Assembly (NCBI GenBank): GCA_016699305.1
Contig: CP064970.1
Coordinates: forward strand, 1,178,001 to 1,242,000
Source of the DNA: Alphaproteobacteria bacterium
GTDB lineage: Bacteria > Pseudomonadota > Alphaproteobacteria > GCA-016699305
DNA length: 64,000 nucleotides
Direction: 5' to 3'
Shown: positions 34,161 to 43,043 of the stretch, piece by piece
Numbering within the stretch: the first letter of the stretch is position 1
Layout: the number at the start of each line of letters is the position of its first letter
Position numbers and translations under genes: made by a program
Notes under the pieces: model-generated
Database searches by the model: none
What the model was told of the DNA's origin: nothing
Seen by the model: only the letters and a program-made list of their open reading frames with translations

Positions 34161-35336
34161 ATGGCAAAAACGGCCACGAATACACGACTTGGAACCTACG
34201 TTTCCCGCAGCACGGCTGGAGAGGCTTACAAGTCCTATGTTCCGGCGGCGCTTCCCCCGCAGCCTGCCATCGACATGGATCGCCTTTATAAGCCCCTTGA
34301 CCAGGCCATGAAAGCCTTGGGCGGGATCGACGCGTTGGTCAAACTGCTGCCGGACATCAGCCTGTTCCTTTATATGTACGTCCGCAAAGAGGCGTTAGTT
34401 TCCTCCCAGATCGAGGGGACGCAATCCTCGCTATCCGACCTTCTGCTGTTCGAGAACGAAGAAAACCCCTCCGTCCCCGTGGATGATGTGGAGGAAGTTT
34501 CTAATTACATCGCCGCCCTGAACCATGGGCTGGAGCGCATGCGGAAAGGCTTTCCGCTTTCCATGCGCCTGATCCGCGAGATGCACAAAATTCTGCTGCG
34601 CGGCGGGCGCGGTGCCAACAAAGACCCAGGCGAGTTTCGCCGCTCACAGAACTGGATCGGCGGCATCCGTCCTGGCAAGGCGCGGTATGTTCCGCCGCCG
34701 CCGGAAATGGTCGGAGACCTCATGAGCGATCTGGAGAAATTCGCGCATGACGAAGACCAGAAACTCCCCGCGCTGGTCAAAGCTGCGCTGATCCACGTCC
34801 AGTTTGAGACCATCCACCCGTTCCTCGATGGCAATGGCCGTCTGGGTCGTTTGCTGATCACGCTTCTGCTGTGCGCCGATGGCGTGCTGGTGCAGCCGAT
34901 CCTTTATCTCAGCTTGCATTTCAAGGAACACCGTCAGCTTTACTACGATCTGCTGCAGGACGTTCGGCTCAAAGGCGACTGGGAACGCTGGTGTGACTTC
35001 TTCCTTGATGGTGTGACGGCGACGGCCACGCAGGCCGCCGATGATGCCAAAAAAATCATTGACCTTCTGGAGCGCGACCGTGTGCGTATCAGCCAGATCG
35101 GAAAGGCATCAAAAAGCGCGCTCAAAATCCACGAGTACCTGCTCAAAAAGCCTTACCTTTCGATCACGAAGGTCGCGGCGGAGCTGGATATCTCTGTACC
35201 AAGCACAACCAGCACAGTGCAGAAGCTGGTTGATATCGGCGTGTTGAAAGAAATGACCGGAAAATCCCGCAACCGTATTTTCGCATACGAAGCTTATCTG
35301 GACATTCTGGCTGCGGGAACGGAGCCGATAAGATGA
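34161..35336 (+). CDS. Fic-family AMP-transferase-like protein
   Basis: A 391-residue Fic protein. The active-site loop HPFLDGNGRLGR (about 219-230) is complete, with His, Asp and both Arg. An inhibitory-helix motif SSQIEGT (about 81-87) lies N-terminal, i.e. a class II Fic arrangement expected to be self-inhibited. The C-terminal third is a winged-helix region (SITKVAAELDISVPSTTSTV). It may AMPylate or otherwise modify a protein. Its stop overlaps the helicase start (ATGA), so it is the first gene of the restriction operon. Confidence 0.9.
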   Translation: MAKTATNTRLGTYVSRSTAGEAYKSYVPAALPPQPAIDMDRLYKPLDQAMKALGGIDALVKLLPDISLFLYMYVRKEALVSSQIEGTQSSLSDLLLFENEENPSVPVDDVEEVSNYIAALNHGLERMRKGFPLSMRLIREMHKILLRGGRGANKDPGEFRRSQNWIGGIRPGKARYVPPPPEMVGDLMSDLEKFAHDEDQKLPALVKAALIHVQFETIHPFLDGNGRLGRLLITLLLCADGVLVQPILYLSLHFKEHRQLYYDLLQDVRLKGDWERWCDFFLDGVTATATQAADDAKKIIDLLERDRVRISQIGKASKSALKIHEYLLKKPYLSITKVAAELDISVPSTTSTVQKLVDIGVLKEMTGKSRNRIFAYEAYLDILAAGTEPIR

Positions 35337-38300
35337 ACATCATCGACAATATAAACGCCCTGCTTGGCGATGATCTTAAGACATCGATTATACCTAAGTC
35401 CAAGGTCAAGATCGCGGCATCGTGTTTTTCGATCTATGCCTATGAAGCCTTGAAGGCCGAATTGTCCAAAGTTAAATCTTTCGAATTCATTTTCACCGCA
35501 CCAACCTTTGTTGCCGACGAGGTCACGGACAAGGTTCGCAAGGAACGTCGTGAATTTTTTATCCCTAGAGCAAACCGTGAGAGCAGCCTTTATGGTTCCG
35601 AGTTTGAAATCCAGCTTCGCAACAAGCTGACCCAACGGGCGATTGCCAGGGAATGCGCGGAGTGGATACGCGAAAAAGCTGCCTTCCGCTCGAACAAAAC
35701 AAAATTCCAGATGCAGCAATTTATCGGCATCGCCGATGATGCCCAACAAACAGCCTATGCGCCCCTGCATGGATTTACCGCCGTGGATTTAGGTTACCAG
35801 CCAGGCGATGCTGTTTCCAATATCGTCAACCGTTTTGGCGACAGCGCACACACCGCCACATACCTCCAGCTTTTCGACCGGATTTGGAATGACCCTGCCA
35901 AATTACAGGACGTCACCAATGCTATCTGCGACCATATCGAGTCAGTGTACCAAGAGAACGCGCCAGAGCGCATTTACTTCCTGATGCTCTACAACATCTT
36001 CAAGGAATTTCTTGAGGACATTAACGAGGACGTTCTTCCGAACGACCGCACAGGGTATCAAGACAGTTTGGTCTGGAAAAAGTTGTTCAATTACCAGCGT
36101 GATGCTGCTGTTGGCATCATCAACAAGCTGGAAACCTATAATGGGTGCATCCTCGCCGACAGCGTGGGGTTGGGTAAAACCTTCACGGCCCTGGCAGTCG
36201 TCAAATATTACGAGCTTCGCAACAAGTCTGTGCTGGTGTTGTGTCCGAAAAAGCTGGCGGACAACTGGCTCAATTACAACAAGAACCTCAAGACCAATAT
36301 CTTCGCCCAGGATCGCTTCGGCTATGAGGTGCTATGCCATACCGACCTGTCACGCACATCGGGAGAATCTTTCGGTACTCCGCTCAATCGCGTGAATTGG
36401 GGCAATTACGATTTGGTGGTCATCGACGAATCCCATAACTTCCGAAACAACGAGGTCTTTAAGGAACGAGAGACCCGTTACCAGAAACTGATGAACAAGG
36501 TTATCCGCGAAGGCGTGAAGACCAAAGTGTTGATGCTTTCGGCCACCCCCGTCAATAACCGCTTCAACGATCTGAAGAACCAGCTTGCGCTGGCCTATGA
36601 AGGCGAGTCCAACCACCTAAACGAAAAGCTGAAAACCAAGCGCAGTATTGAGGATATTTTCCGCCGCGCACAATCTGCTTTTAACGCCTGGTCGGAATTG
36701 CCACCTGAAGAGCGCACGGCACGCGCCATTCTTGACAAGCTGGACTTCGACTTCTTTGAAGTGTTGGACAGTGTAACCATCGCCCGCTCGCGCAAGCATA
36801 TCGAGACGTTCTACGATACAACAGACATCGGCAAATTCCCCGAACGCCGCAAGCCCATCTCTATCCATTGCCCGCTAACCCAGCGCACAGACGTGATGGG
36901 CTTCAACGATATTTTTGGCCAGCTCTCGCTGCTAAAACTCGCCGTCTACGCGCCGATCAGTTATATCCTGCCCAGCCGTCTCAAGAAATATGAGGAAATT
37001 TATGATACGGAATTGACGCGCGGGAAATTCCGCCAGGCCGACCGCGAAAGTGCGTTGCAAGCGCTCATGACCACCAATCTGCTCAAGCGGCTGGAAAGCT
37101 CGGTGGAATCCTTCCGCCTGACGCTGGAGATGCTGGAAGGCAAACTCACCAATACGCTGACTACCATCGCCAGATTTGAATCGGGACAGGATATCAGCGT
37201 TACCGACTTCACCGAAGGGATGGAAGAACGTCTGGAAGGTGATGAGGACAATATCGATGAGTTGGACGACGGCAATAGCGTCGGCGGCAAGGTCAGAATT
37301 AGCCTGTCCGACATGGACGTGCCGCGCTGGAAAGGCGACCTTAACGGTGACCTGCACCTGATCCAAGCGCTGCTGGAATCCATGCGCAAAATCACGCCAG
37401 AGGACGATGCCAAGCTCCAAGACCTTAAAACGCGGATCGCGGGCAAGATCGCCAACCCTATCAACAGCGGTAACAAGAAGATTTTGATTTTTACAGCCTT
37501 CGCCGATACCGCTCAGTACCTCTATAAAAACATCGCGGGTATCCAAGGCGGCATCAATGTTGCCATGGTAACGGGGCAAGGCTCGCCGAAATCAACACTG
37601 GGTACGGGATATGACTTCCAGGCTGTCCTGACGCTCTTTTCTCCGCGCGCGAAGGAAAAGGCGTTGATCATGCCCGAAGTAAAGGGCGAATTGGACATTC
37701 TGATCGGCACGGATTGCATCTCCGAAGGCCAGAACCTTCAGGACTGCGATTATTTGATCAACTACGACATTCACTGGAACCCCGTGCGGATTATCCAGCG
37801 TTTTGGGCGTATTGACCGTATCGGCTCCCCCAACGCCAGCATCCAGCTGGTCAATTACTGGCCGGATATCTCGCTCGACGAATATATCAACCTGAAAGAG
37901 CGCGTCGAAAACCGCATGATTATTGCCGACGTGACGGCCACGGGCGACGATAACGTCCTGACCGCCAAGAGCAGCGAAGTCGCTTACCGCAAGGAACAGC
38001 TCCGCCGCCTGCAGGAAGAAGTGATCGAGCTGGAAGACCTGAAAACAGGTGTTTCCATCACCGACCTTGGCCTCAACGACTTCCGTATGGATTTGATCAA
38101 CTACGTCAAACAGCACGGCGATCTGGAAGATGCTCCCAAGGGCATGCACGCCGTTGTGCCTGCGCAGCCCGATCTTGGTCTCAGTCCTGGCGTCATTTTT
38201 GCGCTGCGCAACCGCAATGACGGCGTGAATATCAACCAGCAGAACCGTCTGCATCCGTATTATCTGGTTTATATCGCCAAGGATGGTCAGATCATTGCCA

Positions 38301-38596
38301 ACCATACCGAGGCCAAAAAGCTGCTCGACCTCGTGCGTAGCAGCAGCAAGGGGTATGACGAGCCTATCGCCGCCGTATGCCGTCTGTTCAACAAGGAAAC
38401 GGACGACGGGCGGAACATGAAGCCGTATTCTGACCTTTTGGGAATGGCGATCCGCTCGATGATCGAAGTGAAGGAAGAAAAAGACCTCGACAGCCTTTTC
38501 AGTGGTGGCAAGACGACTGCCCTCGTCAATGCCATTTCCGGCCTTGATGATTTTGAGCTGATCGCCTTTCTGGTTATTCAGGGGGGCAAGACATGA
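35333..38596 (+). CDS. PLD-domain SNF2/RapA-type helicase
   Basis: A 1087-residue superfamily 2 helicase. Residues 1-150 resemble a phospholipase D-like domain as found ahead of such helicases. Then come Walker A LADSVGLGKT (about 274-283), VIDESHNF (about 363-370), LSATPVNN (about 402), and motifs V-VI in GTDCISEGQNLQ and QRFGRIDRIG (about 821). It lacks a recognisable chromatin-type accessory domain. In this operon it likely remodels or scans DNA together with the restriction enzyme. Both ends overlap neighbours by four bases. Confidence 0.9.
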   Translation: MNIIDNINALLGDDLKTSIIPKSKVKIAASCFSIYAYEALKAELSKVKSFEFIFTAPTFVADEVTDKVRKERREFFIPRANRESSLYGSEFEIQLRNKLTQRAIARECAEWIREKAAFRSNKTKFQMQQFIGIADDAQQTAYAPLHGFTAVDLGYQPGDAVSNIVNRFGDSAHTATYLQLFDRIWNDPAKLQDVTNAICDHIESVYQENAPERIYFLMLYNIFKEFLEDINEDVLPNDRTGYQDSLVWKKLFNYQRDAAVGIINKLETYNGCILADSVGLGKTFTALAVVKYYELRNKSVLVLCPKKLADNWLNYNKNLKTNIFAQDRFGYEVLCHTDLSRTSGESFGTPLNRVNWGNYDLVVIDESHNFRNNEVFKERETRYQKLMNKVIREGVKTKVLMLSATPVNNRFNDLKNQLALAYEGESNHLNEKLKTKRSIEDIFRRAQSAFNAWSELPPEERTARAILDKLDFDFFEVLDSVTIARSRKHIETFYDTTDIGKFPERRKPISIHCPLTQRTDVMGFNDIFGQLSLLKLAVYAPISYILPSRLKKYEEIYDTELTRGKFRQADRESALQALMTTNLLKRLESSVESFRLTLEMLEGKLTNTLTTIARFESGQDISVTDFTEGMEERLEGDEDNIDELDDGNSVGGKVRISLSDMDVPRWKGDLNGDLHLIQALLESMRKITPEDDAKLQDLKTRIAGKIANPINSGNKKILIFTAFADTAQYLYKNIAGIQGGINVAMVTGQGSPKSTLGTGYDFQAVLTLFSPRAKEKALIMPEVKGELDILIGTDCISEGQNLQDCDYLINYDIHWNPVRIIQRFGRIDRIGSPNASIQLVNYWPDISLDEYINLKERVENRMIIADVTATGDDNVLTAKSSEVAYRKEQLRRLQEEVIELEDLKTGVSITDLGLNDFRMDLINYVKQHGDLEDAPKGMHAVVPAQPDLGLSPGVIFALRNRNDGVNINQQNRLHPYYLVYIAKDGQIIANHTEAKKLLDLVRSSSKGYDEPIAAVCRLFNKETDDGRNMKPYSDLLGMAIRSMIEVKEEKDLDSLFSGGKTTALVNAISGLDDFELIAFLVIQGGKT

Positions 38597-39270
38597 CGCT
38601 CTTCGCTTATCCGCAGAAAGCCGCCTTTGGGCGCGTTCTGCCTAAAACAAAAATCTACCAATATGCTGGCCCCAGCACAGCGATGAAGGATTTGTTTGTT
38701 CGTCAGGTGGATCAAATCGCATGGGCGTATAAGCTGGCACCGGAGACGATCAACATCAAAGCCACAAAGGCCGTACCGGAAATTCAGGTTTTTACCATCG
38801 CCCTCAAGACGGGAGAGCTGAAAGAAGATGTTCTGCGCTGTATCGACAAAGCCATACCGTTTCCCATCCTCTTCGAGCTTGCCTATGACGGCAAGGTCAA
38901 AGCCGTGGCGTGCTACAAACGACCGAATGAGGCCGACAGCGCGAAATGGGTTTTAAGCGGTTATTTTGAAACGCCGTGGCTGGCGGCAGATGCGCCGCGC
39001 GCGGCTCTGCCCATCATGCTTGATCTGGCCGCCCTGTATGCCGAATTGCTGCGAGCGATCATTCCCCATCCGGCAAAACACGGGGAAAGCCTATCCGATC
39101 ATATCGCGCGGGTCGATACGATCCGCACACGCCAGCAAGAAGTCGCCAAGGCCGAGGCGCGACTGGGCAAGGAAAAACAGTTTAACCGCAAGGTTGAAAT
39201 CAATGCCAATATCCGCACGATACAGCAAGAAATCGCGGATTTGACGGGCAAGACATTAAGGAGCGAATGA
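38593..39270 (+). CDS. DUF4391 domain protein
   Basis: A 225-residue protein of the DUF4391 type, which is typically encoded between an SNF2-like helicase and a type III methyltransferase. It has a mixed alpha/beta body (YKLAPETINIKATKAVPEIQ then VFTIALKTGELKEDVLRCID), a conserved AIPFPILFEL segment, and a charged coiled-coil C-terminus from about 170 (TRQQEVAKAEARLGKEKQFN). No catalytic motif is evident. It overlaps the helicase gene by four bases and ends 4 bases before the methyltransferase gene. Confidence 0.82.
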   Translation: MTLFAYPQKAAFGRVLPKTKIYQYAGPSTAMKDLFVRQVDQIAWAYKLAPETINIKATKAVPEIQVFTIALKTGELKEDVLRCIDKAIPFPILFELAYDGKVKAVACYKRPNEADSAKWVLSGYFETPWLAADAPRAALPIMLDLAALYAELLRAIIPHPAKHGESLSDHIARVDTIRTRQQEVAKAEARLGKEKQFNRKVEINANIRTIQQEIADLTGKTLRSE

Positions 39271-39274
39271 ACCC

Positions 39275-41251
39275 ATGGAAAAACTGAAAATGCACACGCC
39301 AGACCTGACGCAGGATCATATTGCCCGTATCCGCGAACTCTTCCCCAATTGCGTGACCGAGGCACGGGATGAAAGCGGCAAGCTGAAACTGGCCGTGGAT
39401 TTTGACCAGCTCAAGCAGGAGCTGAGCGATTCCATCGTGGAAGGGTCGCAGGAACGCTATCATCTCAATTGGCCAGGCAAGCGCGAAGCCTTGCTGACCG
39501 CCAACGCGCCTATCGCCAAAACGCTTCGCCCCGCGCGCGACGAAAGCGTCAATTTCGATACCACCAAGAACCTGTTCATCGAGGGCGATAACCTCGAAGC
39601 CCTCAAGCTTTTGCAGGAAACCTATCTCGGTAAGATCAAGATGATCTATATCGACCCGCCGTATAATACGGGGAACGATTTTATCTATGAAGACGATTTT
39701 TCTGATGATGTTGAATCATATTTAATAAAATCAAATCAGAAAAGTGATGAAGGGCTTCCACTAGTTGCAAATCCTGAATCAAATGGTCGGTTTCACTCCG
39801 ACTGGTTATCATTTCTATATCCAAGACTTAAACTTTGCAAAAACTTACTCTCCGAAGATGGTCTAATCTTTATTTCTATAGACCAAGGAGAAACGCATAA
39901 TCTACGTTCAATTTGTAATGAAATTTTTGGTTCTGAAAATTTTATTTCTCAAATTGCACTTATAACTGGAGCAAATCAATCCGGAGATGGGGTTAGGATT
40001 CAAAGCAATGCGGAATATTGTTTGGTTTACTCTAAAGATAAACTGAAAGTCGTCGTAAACAGGGTTGATGAAGTCGAAGACAGTCTAAGAAATTTGAATG
40101 ATGCGCCAACTCCGTTAGAAACCCGCACCGATATGGGATATACGATATATTTCAATCCCAAGAGCAAAGATCTCATTCCCTTGGCCGACTATGATAAATC
40201 CAGAATACATCTTAACGAAGTCGAGCAAGTATACGAAGACAACAAAGAACTCTTGCATAAAGGCTATATACCTATAAGGCCGGGCTTCAGAAACAAAAAG
40301 CTACATCGTTGGCGCTGGGGCCTTGATATGTTCTTGGCTCGCAAATCAGAGGTCGTTGCTGTTCCTAATAAGGATGGAACTTATACTCTTAAATTCCAAC
40401 AAAGCGGCTATAACGCCCCTAAAAACGTTATGAATTTTGGTGGCGGAGCCGCTGAGCTGAAAGAAATATTTGATGGGGATAAACTTTTTGAGTTTCCCAA
40501 ATCAACTGCGTACATAAGAAGACTTCTAATGCTTGGGTCAAACCGAGACTCTACTATATTAGATTTTTTCTCTGGCTCAGCGACAACCGCGCACGCTGTT
40601 TTGGCGCAGAACTCTGAGGATGGCGGGAACCGTAAATTCATCATGGTTCAGTTGCCGGAAGAATGTGACCCTAAGTCTGAGGCATTCAAGGCGGGATACA
40701 AAACCATTGCCGAAATTTCTAAAGAACGAATCCGCCGCGCTGGAAGAAAAATTGCTGAACAACAGTATGTAAATTGCATATCAAATACACTTGTCGACCG
40801 GCTTGGGGGCGGCGATAAAGTGCCTGAACACCCAACCCTCGACATCGGCTTCCGCGTGTTGAAAATCGACACCTCGAACATGGCTGACATTTATTATGTG
40901 CCGGATGCCGTGAAGCAGAGCGATCTGCTGAAGTCCGTGGACAACATCAAACCCGACCGCGCCAATGCCGAAGACCTTCTGTTCCAGGTATTGCTGGACT
41001 GGGGCGTGGATTTGACCTTGCCCATCGCCCGCGAAAAACTGGCGGGTAAGCAGGTCTATTTTGTGGATGGCAACGCGCTGGCCGCCTGTTTTGATACGGA
41101 TATCTCCGAAGACTTTGTGAAGGAGCTGGCCTCGCGCAAGCCGCTGCGGGTGGTTTTCCGCGACAACGGCTTTACCAGCGATGCTGTGAAGATCAATGTC
41201 GATCAAATCTTCAAGCAGCTTTCCTCCGCCACCGAAGTGAAATCGATTTAA
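39275..41251 (+). CDS. Type III adenine DNA methyltransferase (Mod)
   Basis: A 658-residue beta-class N6-adenine methyltransferase. The catalytic DPPYNTGND (about 127-135) precedes the SAM-binding LDFFSGSAT (about 429-437); the target recognition region lies between. The C-terminus contacts the Res subunit in known enzymes. The flanks are GC-rich, but bases about 39690-40640, which cover the target recognition region, are strikingly AT-rich with different codon use. That mosaic implies domain replacement and a changed recognition sequence. Confidence 0.93.
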   Translation: MEKLKMHTPDLTQDHIARIRELFPNCVTEARDESGKLKLAVDFDQLKQELSDSIVEGSQERYHLNWPGKREALLTANAPIAKTLRPARDESVNFDTTKNLFIEGDNLEALKLLQETYLGKIKMIYIDPPYNTGNDFIYEDDFSDDVESYLIKSNQKSDEGLPLVANPESNGRFHSDWLSFLYPRLKLCKNLLSEDGLIFISIDQGETHNLRSICNEIFGSENFISQIALITGANQSGDGVRIQSNAEYCLVYSKDKLKVVVNRVDEVEDSLRNLNDAPTPLETRTDMGYTIYFNPKSKDLIPLADYDKSRIHLNEVEQVYEDNKELLHKGYIPIRPGFRNKKLHRWRWGLDMFLARKSEVVAVPNKDGTYTLKFQQSGYNAPKNVMNFGGGAAELKEIFDGDKLFEFPKSTAYIRRLLMLGSNRDSTILDFFSGSATTAHAVLAQNSEDGGNRKFIMVQLPEECDPKSEAFKAGYKTIAEISKERIRRAGRKIAEQQYVNCISNTLVDRLGGGDKVPEHPTLDIGFRVLKIDTSNMADIYYVPDAVKQSDLLKSVDNIKPDRANAEDLLFQVLLDWGVDLTLPIAREKLAGKQVYFVDGNALAACFDTDISEDFVKELASRKPLRVVFRDNGFTSDAVKINVDQIFKQLSSATEVKSI

Positions 41252-41260
41252 GGAGGAAGC

Positions 41261-42988
41261 ATGGATCAGGCAGCGCTACAAAACTTACTTAACACCTTGA
41301 TTGCCACATGGGAAAACGAAGTGGTGGAATTCAAGGAGGTTGGCAATGATTATGATACCGATAAAATCGGGAAATATTTTTCTGCCTTGTCGAACGAAGC
41401 CAATTTGCGAGGCCTTAAAAATGCGTGGCTTGTTTTTGGTATTGATGATGAAACTCGCCAAGTTATAGGCACGGAATATCGTACGGACATTGACCGCTTA
41501 CAAAGCACTAAAGTACAAATAGCAAATGAGGTTGACCCCAGAGGCACTACATTCACAAATATTTATGAATTAATATCGCCTGATGGTCGCGTTGTTCTGT
41601 TTGAAATTCCGGCCGGGCCACGGGGAATTATTATAGGATGGAAAGGATTTAATTATTCTAGAGCTGGTGAGAGTTTAATGCCTCTTGCGCGTGATAAAGA
41701 AGATGCCATCCGTAACCAGACACTTACTACAGATTGGTCTGCACAAATTGTTCCTAATGCGACAATGAACGATCTGGATGAAACCGCCGTTCAGAAAGCT
41801 CGTGAGTCTTTTGCCAAAAAATACGCCAATCGTCCCTTCGCCGAGGAAATGGAGCATTGGTCGCTGCAAACTTTTCTGGATCGCGCAAAAATCACGCAAG
41901 GCGGCAAGATTACACGCGCGGCCCTTTTGCTTCTTGGCAAGTCGGAGTCGGCCTATCTGCTTTCCCCCCATCCGGCGCAAATGATCTGGAAGCTGGAAGG
42001 CACTGAGAACGCCTATGAGCATTTTGGTACACCATTCTTGTTCACAACCACACAGCTTTACCAAAAGATCCGCAATATCCAGATTCGTCTGCTTCCCAGC
42101 TGGCAGCTGGTACCATATGAAATATCGAAGTACGACCAGAAGATTGTTCTGGAAGCTTTGCATAACTGTATTGCCCATCAGGACTACATCCGAAACGGAC
42201 GCATCAACGTCATCGAGCGTTCCGACAAGCTGATTTTCGAGAATGAGGGGGCTTTCTACGAAGGCCAACCTGACGACTATGTTCTTGGAGAGAAAACCCC
42301 GCGTCGCTACCGCAATCCGTTTCTTGTGCAGGCGATGGTTGAACTGGGCATGATCGACACGATGGGGTCTGGCATTCACAGAATGAACAAGGGCCAGGCC
42401 AAACGCTATTTTCCTCTCCCTGATTATGATCTTTCAGAACAGACTGCGGTTCGGATGACCATCTATGGCGGCGTTGTCGATCCCGCCTATAGCCAGATGT
42501 TGATGCAAAAGACAGATCTATCGCTCGCGGATGTGTTGGCACTGGACAGGGTTCAGAAGAAGCTTCCAATTCGAGATGAAGAAATCCGACACTTGAAGCA
42601 ATCAAAACTGATTGAAGGGCGGAAGCCTCACTTTCACGTCTCAGCTGTCGTGGCGGCTGCAACGAATAAGAAGCTCGAGTACATTCGCACGAGGGCAGTG
42701 GATACAGCCTTCATGGAAGAGCGCGTTATCCATTGGCTCACCAAGTTTGGAGAGGCCTCGCGTAAGGATATTGACGAGATGCTGCTGCCAAATATGGGTG
42801 AAGCTTTAAGCGAAGAGCAAAAAAGGAATAAGGTTGGCAATATTCTTAGTCAGATGAGAATAAAGAGAATAATACATAATGCCGGATCAAGAATGTCTCC
42901 TATATGGAGAATAACAAGCACAGACAGCGAACATTCTAAGAAAGAAAATAAGAAAGCTAAGAAAGCTTTTAAAGAAAGAGAAGGATGA
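41261..42988 (+). CDS. AlbA_2 (Schlafen-like) domain ATP-binding protein
   Basis: A 575-residue protein. Residues about 1-125 form an AlbA_2/Schlafen-type putative nucleic-acid-binding domain (ENEVVEFKEVGNDYDTDKIG, LVFGIDDETRQVIG). A RecG-like/HATPase_c_4 region follows with LEALHNCIAHQDYIRNG (about 296) and MGSGIHRM. The C-terminus is a winged-helix region and an extremely Lys/Glu-rich tail. Such proteins often accompany phase-variable or phage-defence loci. It sits between mod and res, 9 bases after mod. GC content is lower than its neighbours'. Confidence 0.85.
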   Translation: MDQAALQNLLNTLIATWENEVVEFKEVGNDYDTDKIGKYFSALSNEANLRGLKNAWLVFGIDDETRQVIGTEYRTDIDRLQSTKVQIANEVDPRGTTFTNIYELISPDGRVVLFEIPAGPRGIIIGWKGFNYSRAGESLMPLARDKEDAIRNQTLTTDWSAQIVPNATMNDLDETAVQKARESFAKKYANRPFAEEMEHWSLQTFLDRAKITQGGKITRAALLLLGKSESAYLLSPHPAQMIWKLEGTENAYEHFGTPFLFTTTQLYQKIRNIQIRLLPSWQLVPYEISKYDQKIVLEALHNCIAHQDYIRNGRINVIERSDKLIFENEGAFYEGQPDDYVLGEKTPRRYRNPFLVQAMVELGMIDTMGSGIHRMNKGQAKRYFPLPDYDLSEQTAVRMTIYGGVVDPAYSQMLMQKTDLSLADVLALDRVQKKLPIRDEEIRHLKQSKLIEGRKPHFHVSAVVAAATNKKLEYIRTRAVDTAFMEERVIHWLTKFGEASRKDIDEMLLPNMGEALSEEQKRNKVGNILSQMRIKRIIHNAGSRMSPIWRITSTDSEHSKKENKKAKKAFKEREG

Positions 42989-43043
42989 TATACCTTGAAT
43001 GTCAATAGGTTAAGCGCCGCATGCCGTGCAAGGAAAGATCTCT

